Source of the DNA: Candidatus Enterococcus myersii
GTDB lineage: Bacteria; Bacillota; Bacilli; Lactobacillales; Enterococcaceae
Reading direction: 5' to 3'
DNA length: 64,000 nucleotides
NCBI RefSeq assembly: GCF_017316025.1
Contig: NZ_JAFLVT010000009.1
Span: 44,441 to 108,440, forward strand
Under the pieces are notes generated by a model that saw only the letters and a program-made list of their open reading frames with translations, was not told where the DNA came from and searched no databases. How positions within the stretch are numbered: the stretch's first letter is position 1; every line of letters begins with the position of its first letter. This document shows, piece by piece, positions 1 to 9,582 of this stretch. Position numbers and translations under genes: made by a program.

Positions 1-1511
1 ATATTTTTTTTAGGTTCAATCAATTTATGGGGAAGTCTCGCTTCTCCATAATATTTCTTTTTATTTTTTTCAATACCAGGAAAACCATTGATGGTAATTT
101 CACTGATGTACTTCATTGTTTTATTCCCACGATCTCGTGTTGAAGGAAAAACAAACAATGCCGGTGTATTGTCAATAAAGGTCGTTTTCGCATCACCACT
201 TTGAAATTCAGGATGGTTAATGACATTTGACATAAAAGGCATATTGGTTTTCACACCGCGAATCCGAAATTCCCGCAAACAACGTTGCATTTTTTGAATT
301 GCCTGTTCAAAAGTACTAGCGTGTGTACAGACTTTCACCAATAACGAGTCAAAGTAAGGCGTAACGATCGCACCAGCATAGGCATTGCCTACATCAAGTC
401 GCACGCCAAAACCACCAGGAGAACGATACGTATCAATTTTGCCTGTATCGGGCATGAAATTGTTAACCGGATCTTCTGTTGTAATCCGACATTGAATCGC
501 TGCACCTTTATAAGTGATTGCTTCTTGCTTTGGAATTCCAATTTCTGTATGCAAATTTTTACCTTCTGCAATTAGAATTTGAGATGTGACAATATCAATA
601 TCTGTAATCATCTCGGTAATGGTGTGTTCAACTTGAACACGAGGGTTAACTTCAATGAAATAAAATTGATCTTCTTCAACTAAGAACTCAACTGTCCCAG
701 CATTAATGTAGCCAACATGTTTCATTAACTGCACAGCTGCTTGACAAATTTCTTCACGTTTAGCGTCATTTAAAGAAACACATGGTGCTACTTCTACTAC
801 TTTTTGATGGCGTCGTTGAACAGAACAATCCCGTTCAAATAAATGAACAATATTGCCATGATTATCTCCTAAGATTTGAACCTCGATATGTTTAGGATTG
901 CCGATATATTTTTCAACATAGACTTCATCACTACCAAAAGCGGCTTTGGCCTCACTTTTTGCTCGTTCATAGCCATCTTTTGCCTCTTTTTCATCATGAG
1001 CTACCCGCATTCCACGACCGCCGCCACCTAAAGCAGCTTTAATCATAATCGGATAGCCATGAGTTGCAGCAAACGCTAAAACCTCATCAATTGAAGCTAC
1101 TGGTCCATCAGTCCCAGGAATCGATTGAATACCAGCCGCAATCGCTGCTTCTTTGGCTTTAATTTTGTCACCAAAAATATCAAGATGGTGAACGCTTGGC
1201 CCAATGAATACCAATCCTTCTTCGGCACAACGTTTGGCAAATGCTAAATTTTCAGAAAGGAAGCCATAACCTGGGTGGATTCCTTCTGCACCGGATTCTT
1301 TTGCAATTCGAATAATATCTTCAATATCCAAATACGCATCGATTGGTTTTTTCCCCTTGCCAACTAAATAAGCTTCATCAGCTTTAAAACGATGAACTGA
1401 GTATTCATCTTCGGCAGCATAAATACCCACCGTCCCTATTTGTAATTCTGAGCAGGCACGGAAAACACGAATGGCAATTTCACCACGGTTAGCAACGAGA
1501 ATTTTTTTCAT
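1..1511 (-). CDS. pyc: Pyruvate carboxylase, N-terminal part (cut by window edge)
   Basis: Biotin-dependent enzyme that carboxylates pyruvate to oxaloacetate with ATP and bicarbonate. About 503 codons are present, starting ATG at 1511 after an AAGGAG ribosome site; the rest lies beyond base 1. The N-terminal biotin carboxylase domain (about residues 1-450) is intact: start MKKILVANRGEIA, glycine-rich ATP loop GGGGRGMRV, ERDCSVQRRHQK, and catalytic FIEVNPRVQVEH. The visible end (FPSTRDRGNKTMKY, then INGFPGIE) is the linker into the carboxyltransferase domain, which separates pyruvate carboxylase from the free AccC subunit. It lies just downstream of ftsW, the order seen in many Bacilli. The carboxyltransferase and biotin-carrier domains cannot be checked here. 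Confidence 0.95.
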   Translation of the reverse strand, partial: MKKILVANRGEIAIRVFRACSELQIGTVGIYAAEDEYSVHRFKADEAYLVGKGKKPIDAYLDIEDIIRIAKESGAEGIHPGYGFLSENLAFAKRCAEEGLVFIGPSVHHLDIFGDKIKAKEAAIAAGIQSIPGTDGPVASIDEVLAFAATHGYPIMIKAALGGGGRGMRVAHDEKEAKDGYERAKSEAKAAFGSDEVYVEKYIGNPKHIEVQILGDNHGNIVHLFERDCSVQRRHQKVVEVAPCVSLNDAKREEICQAAVQLMKHVGYINAGTVEFLVEEDQFYFIEVNPRVQVEHTITEMITDIDIVTSQILIAEGKNLHTEIGIPKQEAITYKGAAIQCRITTEDPVNNFMPDTGKIDTYRSPGGFGVRLDVGNAYAGAIVTPYFDSLLVKVCTHASTFEQAIQKMQRCLREFRIRGVKTNMPFMSNVINHPEFQSGDAKTTFIDNTPALFVFPSTRDRGNKTMKYISEITINGFPGIEKNKKKYYGEARLPHKLIEPKKN

Positions 1512-1556
1512 CAAACCACTCCTTGAGATTTAATCTATTGTTAGCTGAAAATCAGC

Positions 1557-2762
1557 TTAACTCATTTTTTTTGCTGGTAACCTTTTTTTCATCGGCTTAC
1601 TTGTTGTAATACCATACTGCTTTTTCTTTTCATCAGCACTAATATTTAGTGCAAAACCAACACAGATAGAAAGCATTAAAAGCGATGATCCCCCTTGACT
1701 TAAAAAGGGAAAAGTAATCCCAGTCAAAGGAATGATACCGGTAATTCCCCCTAAGTTAACAAAAACCTGAATCAAAAATAGTGAGCCAATCCCAATACAC
1801 ATCATCGAATTAAAGGCATCACTTGAGCGGATTCCCACTAGAAAAATCCGCGCAATCATGTAAAACAACAAGGCTAAAACCAACAACGCTACAATCAAGC
1901 CTAATTCTTCTATTACAATTGCAAAAATATAATCGGTGTGGGCAAATTTCAAAAAGCCTTTTTTCTGAATGCTATTGCCCAAACCACGGCCAAAAAGTCC
2001 CCCATTATAAATGGCATAATAACCATTTACCATTTGATGCCCTAAATTAAACTCATCTTTAAAGGGATTTTGATAAATCGCAAAGCGACTATAAACATGT
2101 GCTGGGATTAATTTACCTTTAGTCAAATTAATCAACTGAATCACACCAAAAGAGCCCACTACACCAACAATTCCTAAAACTAATGTATACAAGTAGTTAA
2201 TTCCACTTGCCATAATGACAGAAAAAGCAATCAAGGTAATGACAGCCGCATTCCCAAAGTCAGGCAATAGGGCAATTAAAAGCAATCCAAAAATAACATA
2301 GACTAATGGTCGAAAAACTGTGTTTAAAAAAGTCTGACCTTGAATAGTTTTTTGCCGCGTTGAAAGCTTCAATGCTAAAAACCAAATCGTTGTAATTTTA
2401 AAAAACTCTGCTGGCTGAATATTAACCGGACCAAAAGACAACCAACCTTTTGCACCATTAACTTCTTTACCAATTACTAAAACGACTAAAAGTAATACGA
2501 TCACAATGATCATTGCCATAGAGGCAAATGCTTTATTGCGAATAACATCTGTTTTCATCTTGTAAATAAAACTGATGGCCACCAAACTTAAAAGCCAAAA
2601 AACTGCTTGGTTGATGACCGAACTCATAAAATTCTGACCTTGTTCAACTAAAAGATAAGAAGTTGAACTAAATACCATCACCAAACCCAAAACACATAAA
2701 ATGAGGTAAGGAATTAGAATACTATAATCCAACAGGTGACGTTTCTTTATTTTTTGTGGCAA
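1557..2762 (-). CDS. ftsW: FtsW/RodA/SpoVE-family peptidoglycan glycosyltransferase (FtsW)
   Basis: SEDS-family integral membrane protein, 401 aa, about ten hydrophobic segments; the family polymerises lipid II at the division septum. Diagnostic motifs are NGAKGWL with the following IQPAEF, and near the C-terminus TGIIPLTGITFPFLSQGG. The tail is short and basic. The start is TTG, three bases after the stop of the upstream YlaN-type gene; the AAGGAGG ribosome site lies inside the last codons of that gene, so translation is probably coupled. FtsW is preferred over RodA because of the pyc/ylaN neighbourhood, which is inference; RodA-like function is not excluded. Confidence 0.9.
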   Translation of the reverse strand: MPQKIKKRHLLDYSILIPYLILCVLGLVMVFSSTSYLLVEQGQNFMSSVINQAVFWLLSLVAISFIYKMKTDVIRNKAFASMAMIIVIVLLLVVLVIGKEVNGAKGWLSFGPVNIQPAEFFKITTIWFLALKLSTRQKTIQGQTFLNTVFRPLVYVIFGLLLIALLPDFGNAAVITLIAFSVIMASGINYLYTLVLGIVGVVGSFGVIQLINLTKGKLIPAHVYSRFAIYQNPFKDEFNLGHQMVNGYYAIYNGGLFGRGLGNSIQKKGFLKFAHTDYIFAIVIEELGLIVALLVLALLFYMIARIFLVGIRSSDAFNSMMCIGIGSLFLIQVFVNLGGITGIIPLTGITFPFLSQGGSSLLMLSICVGFALNISADEKKKQYGITTSKPMKKRLPAKKMS

Positions 2763-2765
2763 GGC

Positions 2766-3056
2766 TTACGCCTCCTTGTTCGTCTTTTGATCTTCGTAAA
2801 CCTCAGAATATAAGCGATTTAATTCTCTTTCCAAATCACTCAATAACTGATGCCCTTCATCACTTTTTATGATGCCTAGGCGCACCGCAAAGGTTACTTG
2901 ACGAGACAAGCCGTACATTTGTGTATCAACCACTTCCTCAAAAGCTTTACATTGAGAAATACATAAACTATTTTTTTGATTGCGAATTAATTTTTTAATG
3001 CGGTCGGCATCTTGCATCAATAATTCCAAAGCAAATTCATGAGAAATTGAATCCAT
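2766..3056 (-). CDS. ylaN: YlaN family protein (UPF0358)
   Basis: Small soluble 96-aa protein matching the YlaN/UPF0358 family over its full length: a helical N-terminus with DADRIKKLIRNQKNSL, then CKAFEEVVDTQMYG and VRLGIIKSDEGHQLL. In Bacillus and Staphylococcus, YlaN has been linked to iron homeostasis through the repressor Fur; its exact role here is unknown. First gene of a ylaN-ftsW-pyc run; its final codons carry the ribosome site of ftsW. Family assignment is confident, function is not. Confidence 0.88.
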   Translation of the reverse strand: MDSISHEFALELLMQDADRIKKLIRNQKNSLCISQCKAFEEVVDTQMYGLSRQVTFAVRLGIIKSDEGHQLLSDLERELNRLYSEVYEDQKTNKEA

Positions 3057-3088
3057 CTCTAATCCAACCTTTCTTTCTTAGTTTCATT

Positions 3089-3116
3089 ATTATAGCATAA
3101 TCCCCAATTGATTGGG
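3089..3116 (-). promoter_or_regulatory. Extended -10 promoter with overlapping palindrome, upstream of ylaN
   Basis: On the minus strand the consensus TATAAT (3089-3094) is preceded by TGC, giving an extended -10. There is no good -35. Instead the palindrome CCCAAT-tg-ATTGGG occupies 3103-3116, where a -35 would be. The palindrome could be an operator; its regulator is unknown. Confidence 0.5.
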
Positions 3117-3325
3117 ACAAAATACTGGAAAGCTTCGTAAAATTTTCACGAAAGCCATGATAAAGCCGAACATTTTCCGCAAAACTCTCTTCGTCGTTTC
3201 TAATCTCACACATCGTGAAACAATGATTATTTGTGGAACAAAAAAATCGAATAATAAACTTCCTAATCTAACAATATACGCAAAAACATTGTTAAATTAA
3301 CTTTTAACACCAAAAACTTTTCCAC

Positions 3326-3355
3326 AAAAAAACCAAACCTCAAGAAAAGGTTTGG
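3326..3355 (-). terminator. Intrinsic terminator after typA
   Basis: Read on the minus strand: an 8-bp stem CCAAACCT/AGGTTTGG with a 7-nt loop, followed by seven T residues, just beyond the typA stop. Confidence 0.85.
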
Positions 3356-3363
3356 CTAAAAAA

Positions 3364-5202
3364 TTATTTGTCTGCAGTTTTTTTCTTTTTCGCAGCTTTT
3401 TCACGTTCGTTTTTATTTAAGATTTGTTTACGTAAACGAATACTTTCTGGCGTTACTTCACAATATTCATCATCATTTAGAAACTCTAAAGATTCTTCTA
3501 ATGTTAAAATACGTGGTTTTTTAATGACAGAAGTTTGGTCTTTGGTTGCAGAACGGACGTTAGTCATTTGTTTTGCTTTAACGATATTAACCGCTAAGTC
3601 ATTATCCCGAGAATTTTCACCGACGATCATACCTTCGTATACTTCAGTACCTGGTTCAACAAAGACAGTTCCACGTTCTTCAACAGACATAATAGAGTAA
3701 GTTGTTGCTTTCCCGTTTTCCATCGAAACCAAAGCACCATGGTGGCGTCCACCAATTGTACCTTGAATCATTGGCAAGTATTGATCAAACGTATGGTTCA
3801 TAATCCCATAACCTCGTGTCATGGATAAAAATTCAGTTGTAAAACCAATTAAACCACGAGCAGGCGCTAAGAAAACTAAACGAATTTGACCATTGCCGAC
3901 GTGAATCATATCTTGCATTTCTGCCTTACGTTGACCCAACGCTTCAATCACAGAACCCATATATTCTTCTGGAGTATCAATTTGTACCCGTTCAAAAGGC
4001 TCACATTTTACGCCATCTACGATACGTTCAATAACTTCAGGACGAGATACTTGCAACTCGTAACCTTCACGACGCATATTTTCAATCAAAATAGACAAGT
4101 GTAATTCACCACGACCAGAAACAGTCCAAGCATCTGGTGCAATTGGATCTACTCGTAAAGAAACGTCAGTTTGCAATTGAGACATCAAACGTTCTTCAAT
4201 TTTACGAGCTGTTACCCATTTTCCTTCACGACCAGCAAATGGTGAGTTATTCACCAAGAAAGTCATTTGTAAAGTTGGTTCGTCAATGTGCAGGATAGGT
4301 AGCGCATCTTGATGTTCAACCGGTGTTACTGTTTCACCGACGAAAATATCTTCCATACCAGAAACCGCAATTAAATCGCCAGCTTTAGCTTCTTTAATTT
4401 CCAACCGTTTCAAACCGAAGAAACCAAATAATTTAGTAACACGGAAGTTTTTAATTGTACCGTCTAATTTAATTAAAGATACTTGATCACCAACCGCGAT
4501 TTTCCCACGGAAGACACGACCAATTCCGATACGACCAACGTAATCATTATAATCAAGTAAAGAAACTTGGAATTGCAATGGTTCATCACTGTTGTCAATT
4601 GGAGCTGGGATGTGCTCAATAATTGTGTCAAAAATTGGCGACATCGTATGTTCTTGTTGACTTGGATCATCAGATAAACTAGAAGTTCCGTTTACAGCAG
4701 AAGCATAAATCACTGGGAATTCCAATTGATCTTCATCTGCACCTAATTCGATGAATAATTCTAAAACTTCATCGACAACTTCTGCCGGACGTGCTGAGTC
4801 TTTGTCAATTTTATTTACAACTACAATTGGTGTTAAATGTTGTTCTAAAGCTTTTTTCAACACAAAACGTGTTTGGGGCATGGTACCTTCGTATGCATCA
4901 ACAACTAAAACAACACCGTCAACCATTTTCATGATTCGTTCTACTTCACCACCGAAGTCCGCGTGTCCCGGTGTGTCCATAATGTTAATTTTAGTACCTT
5001 GATATTCGACGGCAGTATTTTTTGCCAAAATCGTAATACCACGTTCTTTTTCCAAGGCGTTGGAGTCCATGGCACGCTCTTCTAAGTGTGTGTGGCTGTC
5101 TAGGGTATCGGATTGTTTCAATAATTCATCTACGAGTGTCGTTTTACCATGGTCAACGTGGGCGATAATGGCCACATTGCGAATATCATTTCTTAATTTC
5201 AA
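3364..5202 (-). CDS. typA: Ribosome-associated GTPase TypA/BipA
   Basis: Translational GTPase of the EF-G family, 612 aa (usual length). It associates with ribosomes and is linked to ribosome assembly and stress or cold adaptation. The G domain shows AHVDHGKTTLVDELL (G1), DTPGHADF (G3) and NKIDK (G4); the BipA-specific C-terminal region has GRGELHLSILIENMRREG and ends in a lysine-rich tail. The start is TTG at 5202, nine bases after AAAGGAG; no nearby in-frame ATG fits. Monocistronic, with its own extended -10 promoter and terminator. Confidence 0.97.
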   Translation of the reverse strand: MKLRNDIRNVAIIAHVDHGKTTLVDELLKQSDTLDSHTHLEERAMDSNALEKERGITILAKNTAVEYQGTKINIMDTPGHADFGGEVERIMKMVDGVVLVVDAYEGTMPQTRFVLKKALEQHLTPIVVVNKIDKDSARPAEVVDEVLELFIELGADEDQLEFPVIYASAVNGTSSLSDDPSQQEHTMSPIFDTIIEHIPAPIDNSDEPLQFQVSLLDYNDYVGRIGIGRVFRGKIAVGDQVSLIKLDGTIKNFRVTKLFGFFGLKRLEIKEAKAGDLIAVSGMEDIFVGETVTPVEHQDALPILHIDEPTLQMTFLVNNSPFAGREGKWVTARKIEERLMSQLQTDVSLRVDPIAPDAWTVSGRGELHLSILIENMRREGYELQVSRPEVIERIVDGVKCEPFERVQIDTPEEYMGSVIEALGQRKAEMQDMIHVGNGQIRLVFLAPARGLIGFTTEFLSMTRGYGIMNHTFDQYLPMIQGTIGGRHHGALVSMENGKATTYSIMSVEERGTVFVEPGTEVYEGMIVGENSRDNDLAVNIVKAKQMTNVRSATKDQTSVIKKPRILTLEESLEFLNDDEYCEVTPESIRLRKQILNKNEREKAAKKKKTADK

Positions 5203-5243
5203 TTTATCTGGCTCCTTTAATCTTGTGTATAATCTGACGGCTC

Positions 5244-5249
5244 ATTATA
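5244..5249 (-). promoter_or_regulatory. Extended -10 promoter of typA
   Basis: Minus-strand TGTTATAAT: a perfect TATAAT with the upstream TG of an extended -10. No convincing -35 is seen. It lies about 40 bases before the TTG start. Confidence 0.6.
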
Positions 5250-5323
5250 ACAGATTATCTTTCTGAAATATAGTGAAAACTTTCAAAAAAACGCAATCTT
5301 ATCGCTAAGTTTTGTGAATCTGT

Positions 5324-5347
5324 AAAAAAAAGCCTAGTGTTCTGGGG
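5324..5347 (-). terminator. Weak terminator after the inositol monophosphatase gene
   Basis: Minus strand: a short imperfect stem CCCAG/CTAGG (one mismatch) with a 4-nt loop, then eight T residues. The T-run is strong and the stem weak. Confidence 0.5.
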
Positions 5348-5350
5348 TTT

Positions 5351-6115
5351 TCAACCTTTAATTTCCATAATATTTTCATAAGCTTTGGGAGTTGCTGCGA
5401 CAAAAAGTTCCCGGCCCGCCAGTTTTAAGGCTTCACCATTTATATTAGACATGCGTAGTCCCAATTCTTCAATTAAAACACCGCCGGCAGCATAGTCCCA
5501 AGGGGCCAACCGTGAGATATAGGCCGCTCTTCTTCCCATTGCCAGACCAATTAACTCATAGCCTGCACAACCTGTCATACGTACGCCTAGGGCAATTTCT
5601 CCCATCTTTTGCACGTGCCAACTGTCTTTTTGATACATCACGTGGTTTAAGCCAATTAAGCCTTCAGATAAGGCAATATCTTTTGGTGCATCGATTTTTT
5701 TATCATTGCAATACACACCAATACCGCGACCGCCCCACAAAAATTCATTTTTCATGACATCATAAACAAAGCCCAATTTTCCTACACCATTTTCATAGAC
5801 TGCTACCATAATACAAAAGTTTTCTTTTTCCAAAACAAAATTCATCGTACCATCGATTGGATCAATGACAAAAACACGCCCGCTAAAATCATCTAGGTTA
5901 TCTTTCCCATTTTCTTCGCCTAAAATTTTTGCCTCAGGATCAAAATTCATAATTCGTTGTGTCAGAAATTCTTGGGTTGCTTTATCCAAATTTGTGACTA
6001 AATCTGTGCGACCGCTCTTTGTATCGATGACTAAATCATCTGCTTGAAAACTTTTTTTGATAACTTCGCCAGCTTCATAAATCCAAGTTTTAATTTCATT
6101 TACCATTGCTTCCAT
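5351..6115 (-). CDS. Inositol monophosphatase family protein (SuhB-like)
   Basis: Mg2+-dependent sugar/inositol phosphatase family, 254 aa. Metal-binding motifs are in order: GEENG (about residue 66), DPIDGTMNFV (about residue 86) and the C-terminal WDYAAG. In this fold the acidic residues bind two to three Mg2+. The physiological substrate cannot be told from sequence; inositol-1-phosphate and related phosphomonoesters are known for the family. The start is two bases after the stop of the UPF0223 gene, so the two form an operon. Confidence 0.88.
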   Translation of the reverse strand: MEAMVNEIKTWIYEAGEVIKKSFQADDLVIDTKSGRTDLVTNLDKATQEFLTQRIMNFDPEAKILGEENGKDNLDDFSGRVFVIDPIDGTMNFVLEKENFCIMVAVYENGVGKLGFVYDVMKNEFLWGGRGIGVYCNDKKIDAPKDIALSEGLIGLNHVMYQKDSWHVQKMGEIALGVRMTGCAGYELIGLAMGRRAAYISRLAPWDYAAGGVLIEELGLRMSNINGEALKLAGRELFVAATPKAYENIMEIKG

Positions 6116-6117
6116 AT

Positions 6118-6393
6118 CTAATTGGTCACCTTCAACTTTCCTTTGGGATTTTCCTTGGCCACCTTTACTGTGTGGTATAAGGAATACCCTGATAAAGTTT
6201 CAAATTCTTTGCCCAAGCGACGTTCCTCTCCAATACTTGGAACAACTTTTTTAAACTGTTGATAAACCGCCAAAAAACTTTCGGCTGTAGTGCCTTTTTC
6301 GTATGCAACTTCTAGTGTTTCCCACATTTTCATGACAACCACCATCTCCTGTGTTGTCCAAGACAAATCAAGAGGATATTGATATTCCCGCAT
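6118..6393 (-). CDS. UPF0223 family protein (YktA-like)
   Basis: Small 91-aa soluble protein of the UPF0223 family, function unknown. Recognisable by the YPLDLSWTTQE start, the helical middle and GYSLYHTVK near the end. The open frame extends to a GTG at 6402, but that GTG lies inside the ribosome site AGAGGTG. The ATG at 6393, six bases after it, is the better start. It is followed two bases later by the inositol-monophosphatase-family gene, as in several Bacilli. Confidence 0.85.
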   Translation of the reverse strand: MREYQYPLDLSWTTQEMVVVMKMWETLEVAYEKGTTAESFLAVYQQFKKVVPSIGEERRLGKEFETLSGYSLYHTVKVAKENPKGKLKVTN

Positions 6394-6433
6394 ATATTTC
6401 ACCTCTAGGTTAGTTTAGCATAGGAGATGATAC

Positions 6434-6467
6434 AAAGAAAAGAGCTGCACCAGATATGGCGCAGCTC
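6434..6467 (-). terminator. Intrinsic terminator of the pdh operon
   Basis: Minus strand: an 11-bp stem GAGCTGCGCCA/TGGTGCAGCTC (one G-U), 4-nt loop, then TTTTCTTT. It sits 25 bases after the pdhD stop. Confidence 0.9.
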
Positions 6468-6492
6468 CAATTTAAGCGTTTTAAAGTTTACT

Positions 6493-7899
6493 TTAAATAT
6501 GGATTGGCATACCCAAAGCAAGTTCTGACGCGTCCATAACAATTTCCCCTAGTGATGGATGTGGATGAATCGTCAAGGCGATATCTTCTGCATTCATGCC
6601 AGATTCAATTGCCAAAGCAAGTTCTGAAACCATATCACTAGCACCCACACCAGCAAGTTGTGCACCGATTAAAACGTTATCTTCAACCGTTGTTACCAAG
6701 CGGATGAAGCCTTCTGTTTTACCTAAAGACAACGCACGCCCATTGCCAGAAAATGGGAATTTAAAGGCTTTTGCTTCTAGACCAGCTTCTTTTGCTTCAG
6801 CAATCGTCATCCCAACAGAAGCAAGTTCTGGATCTGTAAAGGCAACGGCTGGCATTGCTTTGTAGTCAACCGCAACTTTTTTACCACTAATTGCTTCAGC
6901 AGCAATTTTTGCTTCATAGCTCGCTTTATGCGCTAAAGCGGCTCCAGGAACGATATCACCAATAGCAAAAATGTTGGAAACATTCGTTCTTCCTTGTTTA
7001 TCAACTGTAATTAAGCCTCGTTCGCCGATTTCAACACCAGCTTGTTCTAAACCTAATTCATCCGTATTTGGACGACGACCGACAGTAACCATTACATAAT
7101 CTGCTGTGATGCTTTCTTCTTTACCATCCACAGCATATTTAATTGTAACACTATCCCCATTGTCAACCGCTTCTTTAGCCATTGCATTGGTAATAACCGT
7201 CATACCTTTTTTCTTAAATTCATCTTCAACAATTTTAACCATATCTTTTTCATAAGTTGGTAAAATCTGTGGTGAACCTTCTAAAATAGTGACATTCGCG
7301 CCTAGGTTAGCATATGCGCCACCTAATTCAGCACCAATAACACCACCGCCGATGATAACAAAGTTTTTAGGTACTTCTTTTAATGCTAAACCGCCAGTAG
7401 AATCTAATACGCGACCGCCAAATTTGAAACCAGGAATTTCAATTGGACGTGAACCAGTCGCAACGATTGCATTATTGAAAGAATATGTTTGCGCAGAGTC
7501 TGGATGCATTACACGTAACGTGTGATCATCAACAAAATATGCTTCGCCTTCCAAAACTTCAACTTTGTGTTTTTTAAGTAAGAAACCAACACCACTAGTC
7601 AATTTGTTCACAACACCGTTTTGTTTCCATTCTTGGGTAGCAGCAAAATCTAATGTCACGTTTTCGCTTGAAACACCAAATAATTTAGAGTCCAATGATT
7701 CTTGATAATGATGTCCAGCAGAAATTAACGCTTTTGAAGGAATACATCCCACGTTTAAGCAGACACCGCCAATGTATTCTTTTTCCACAATGGCAACTTT
7801 TTGTCCCATTTCGGCAGCCCGGATGGCGGCAACATAGCCACCAGGTCCAGCTCCGATTACAACTGTATCTAATTCGATAGCGAAATCTCCAACTACCAT
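6493..7899 (-). CDS. pdhD: Dihydrolipoyl dehydrogenase, E3 of pyruvate dehydrogenase
   Basis: Flavoprotein disulfide reductase, 468 aa, which re-oxidises dihydrolipoyl groups of E2 with NAD+. FAD-binding [10 protein letters not shown] is near the N-terminus and the redox-active disulfide is in [15 protein letters not shown]. The NAD-binding site is [10 protein letters not shown], and the C-terminal HPHPSLGE carries the catalytic histidine. The last gene of pdhABCD, seven bases after pdhC and followed by a strong terminator. The N-terminal extension [11 protein letters not shown] before the FAD motif is typical of lactic acid bacterial PDH E3. Confidence 0.96.
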   Translation of the reverse strand: MVVGDFAIELDTVVIGAGPGGYVAAIRAAEMGQKVAIVEKEYIGGVCLNVGCIPSKALISAGHHYQESLDSKLFGVSSENVTLDFAATQEWKQNGVVNKLTSGVGFLLKKHKVEVLEGEAYFVDDHTLRVMHPDSAQTYSFNNAIVATGSRPIEIPGFKFGGRVLDSTGGLALKEVPKNFVIIGGGVIGAELGGAYANLGANVTILEGSPQILPTYEKDMVKIVEDEFKKKGMTVITNAMAKEAVDNGDSVTIKYAVDGKEESITADYVMVTVGRRPNTDELGLEQAGVEIGERGLITVDKQGRTNVSNIFAIGDIVPGAALAHKASYEAKIAAEAISGKKVAVDYKAMPAVAFTDPELASVGMTIAEAKEAGLEAKAFKFPFSGNGRALSLGKTEGFIRLVTTVEDNVLIGAQLAGVGASDMVSELALAIESGMNAEDIALTIHPHPSLGEIVMDASELALGMPIHI

Positions 7900-7906
7900 G
7901 AGTCTA

Positions 7907-9535
7907 TCATCCTTCCATTAACATTAGCTCTGGGTTAGCTAACAAGCGTTTAATATTATTCATTGCTTTTTGAGCAGTCGCGCCATCGACGATGCGGTGG
8001 TCAAAACTTAATGAAAGTTTCATAACGCGGCCAACTACGATTTCACCTTCAGCATTAACAACTGGTTGTTGTGCAATTGTACCTACACCTAAAATGGCAA
8101 CTTCTGGGTAATTAATAACCGGAGTAAAGAATCCTCCACCAACCGAACCGATATTGCTGATTGTAATTGTGCCATTACGCATATCATCAGCAGCAAGTTT
8201 ACCGTCATGAGCCAATTGGGCTTTGTCATTAATTTCATCAGCAATTGCAAACATACCTTTTTGATCTGCATTTTTAACATTTGGTACGTATAAACCATGA
8301 TCTGTATCGGTTGCAATCCCAATATTATAGTAATGTTTGTAAACAATTTCTTGTTTTGCATCATCAATAGAAGCATTCAAAACTGGGAATTTCTTAGCCG
8401 TAGCAGTCAACGCTTTGACAACATAAGGTAAAAATGTCAACTTAGTGCCATTTTCAGCAGCTACTTCTTTAAATTTCTTACGGTGATCCCAAAGTGCAGA
8501 AACTTCTACTTCATCATGTAATGTGACATGAGGTGCTATTTGTTTGCTTGTAACCATTGCTTTAGCAATTGCTTTACGCGTTGGTGTTAAAGCAACGCGC
8601 TCTTCCATGTCGCCCATGTTTGAAGTGAAGGCTTTTGGTGCAGGTGCCGCTTTAGCAGCTGGTTGACTTTGTTGTACGTCAGTTGCTTGTGTAGAAGTCG
8701 TTGCGGCAGTTGCAGCTGAAGTGTTGCCATTTAAGAAGTTATCAATATCTTCTTTTGTTACACGTCCGCCTTTACCTGTAGCTGTTACTTGTGTAATATC
8801 AACATCTTTTTCGCGAGCATATTGACGAACTGACGGCATCGCTAAGACACGTTTATTCGGATCAGCTGCTTTGACAACACTACTTGTAAGTGAAGCTTCA
8901 GGAGTTGCAGCTTCACTTACAGGTGCTGCAGGTGCAGATTTCGGTGCATCATTGTGTCCTGGTGCATCGATTTCAACCAATACATCCCCAACATTTGCTA
9001 CTGTTCCTTCTGAGACAAGAATGTTTTTAACTGTACCTGTAACAGGTGATGGAATTTCTTCGACTGATTTATCATTTTGTACTTCTAATAATGTATCATC
9101 TTCATTGATTGTATCGCCAGGTTTAACAAACCATTTTACGATTTCGCCTTCTGCAATACCTTCGCCGATGTCTGGTAATTTGAATTGATAAACACCACTA
9201 CTTGCTGCTGAAGTTTGCTCAGTAGGTACCGCAGCGGGTTGCGCTGGGGTTTGTTCCGTCGCAGCTACGCCACTATCACCTTCATTATCTTCATGCCCAG
9301 GAGCATCGATTTCAACCAATACATCGCCAACATTTGCTACTGTTCCTTCTGGTACAATAATATTTTTAACTGTACCTGTAACAGGTGATGGAATTTCTTC
9401 GACTGATTTATCATTTTGTACTTCTAATAACGTATCATCTTCGTTAATTGTATCGCCAGGTTTAACGAACCATTTTACGATTTCGCCTTCTGCAATACCT
9501 TCGCCGATGTCCGGTAATTTAAATTGAAAAGCCAT
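7907..9535 (-). CDS. pdhC: Dihydrolipoamide acetyltransferase, E2 of pyruvate dehydrogenase, two lipoyl domains
   Basis: Core of the PDH complex, moving acetyl groups from lipoyl-lysine to CoA. 542 aa. Order: lipoyl domain 1 (about 2-80), Ala/Pro/Thr linker, lipoyl domain 2 (about 115-193), linker, E3/E1-binding domain (about 230-270, [11 protein letters not shown]), Ala-rich linker, and the catalytic domain with [10 protein letters not shown]. Each lipoyl domain has the lipoylated lysine in NDKSVEEI. The two domains are nearly identical at DNA level over about 225 bp, offset 339 bp. Two lipoyl domains are known for Enterococcus faecalis E2. It lies between pdhB and pdhD. Confidence 0.96.
   Translation of the reverse strand: MAFQFKLPDIGEGIAEGEIVKWFVKPGDTINEDDTLLEVQNDKSVEEIPSPVTGTVKNIIVPEGTVANVGDVLVEIDAPGHEDNEGDSGVAATEQTPAQPAAVPTEQTSAASSGVYQFKLPDIGEGIAEGEIVKWFVKPGDTINEDDTLLEVQNDKSVEEIPSPVTGTVKNILVSEGTVANVGDVLVEIDAPGHNDAPKSAPAAPVSEAATPEASLTSSVVKAADPNKRVLAMPSVRQYAREKDVDITQVTATGKGGRVTKEDIDNFLNGNTSAATAATTSTQATDVQQSQPAAKAAPAPKAFTSNMGDMEERVALTPTRKAIAKAMVTSKQIAPHVTLHDEVEVSALWDHRKKFKEVAAENGTKLTFLPYVVKALTATAKKFPVLNASIDDAKQEIVYKHYYNIGIATDTDHGLYVPNVKNADQKGMFAIADEINDKAQLAHDGKLAADDMRNGTITISNIGSVGGGFFTPVINYPEVAILGVGTIAQQPVVNAEGEIVVGRVMKLSLSFDHRIVDGATAQKAMNNIKRLLANPELMLMEG
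8961..9187. repeat. Internal direct repeat copy A (second lipoyl domain of pdhC)
   Basis: Direct repeat partner of 9300-9526, offset exactly 339 bp (113 codons). I count about 11 differences in about 225 bp, several synonymous. It encodes lipoyl domain 2 of the E2 subunit. Confidence 0.9.
9300..9526. repeat. Internal direct repeat copy B (first lipoyl domain of pdhC)
   Basis: Direct repeat partner of 8961-9187; encodes lipoyl domain 1. High nucleotide identity suggests recent duplication or ongoing gene conversion. The linkers on either side are not repeated to the same degree. Confidence 0.9.
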
Positions 9536-9582
9536 TTATAATCTTTCCTTCCTGAAAATAGAATTCATAAGCTTACGTCTAA

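Noticed and set aside
3112..3300. 62-aa plus-strand open frame between ylaN and typA
   Set aside because: No ribosome site, biased composition, no family features. The region has only a promoter, a palindrome and the typA terminator.
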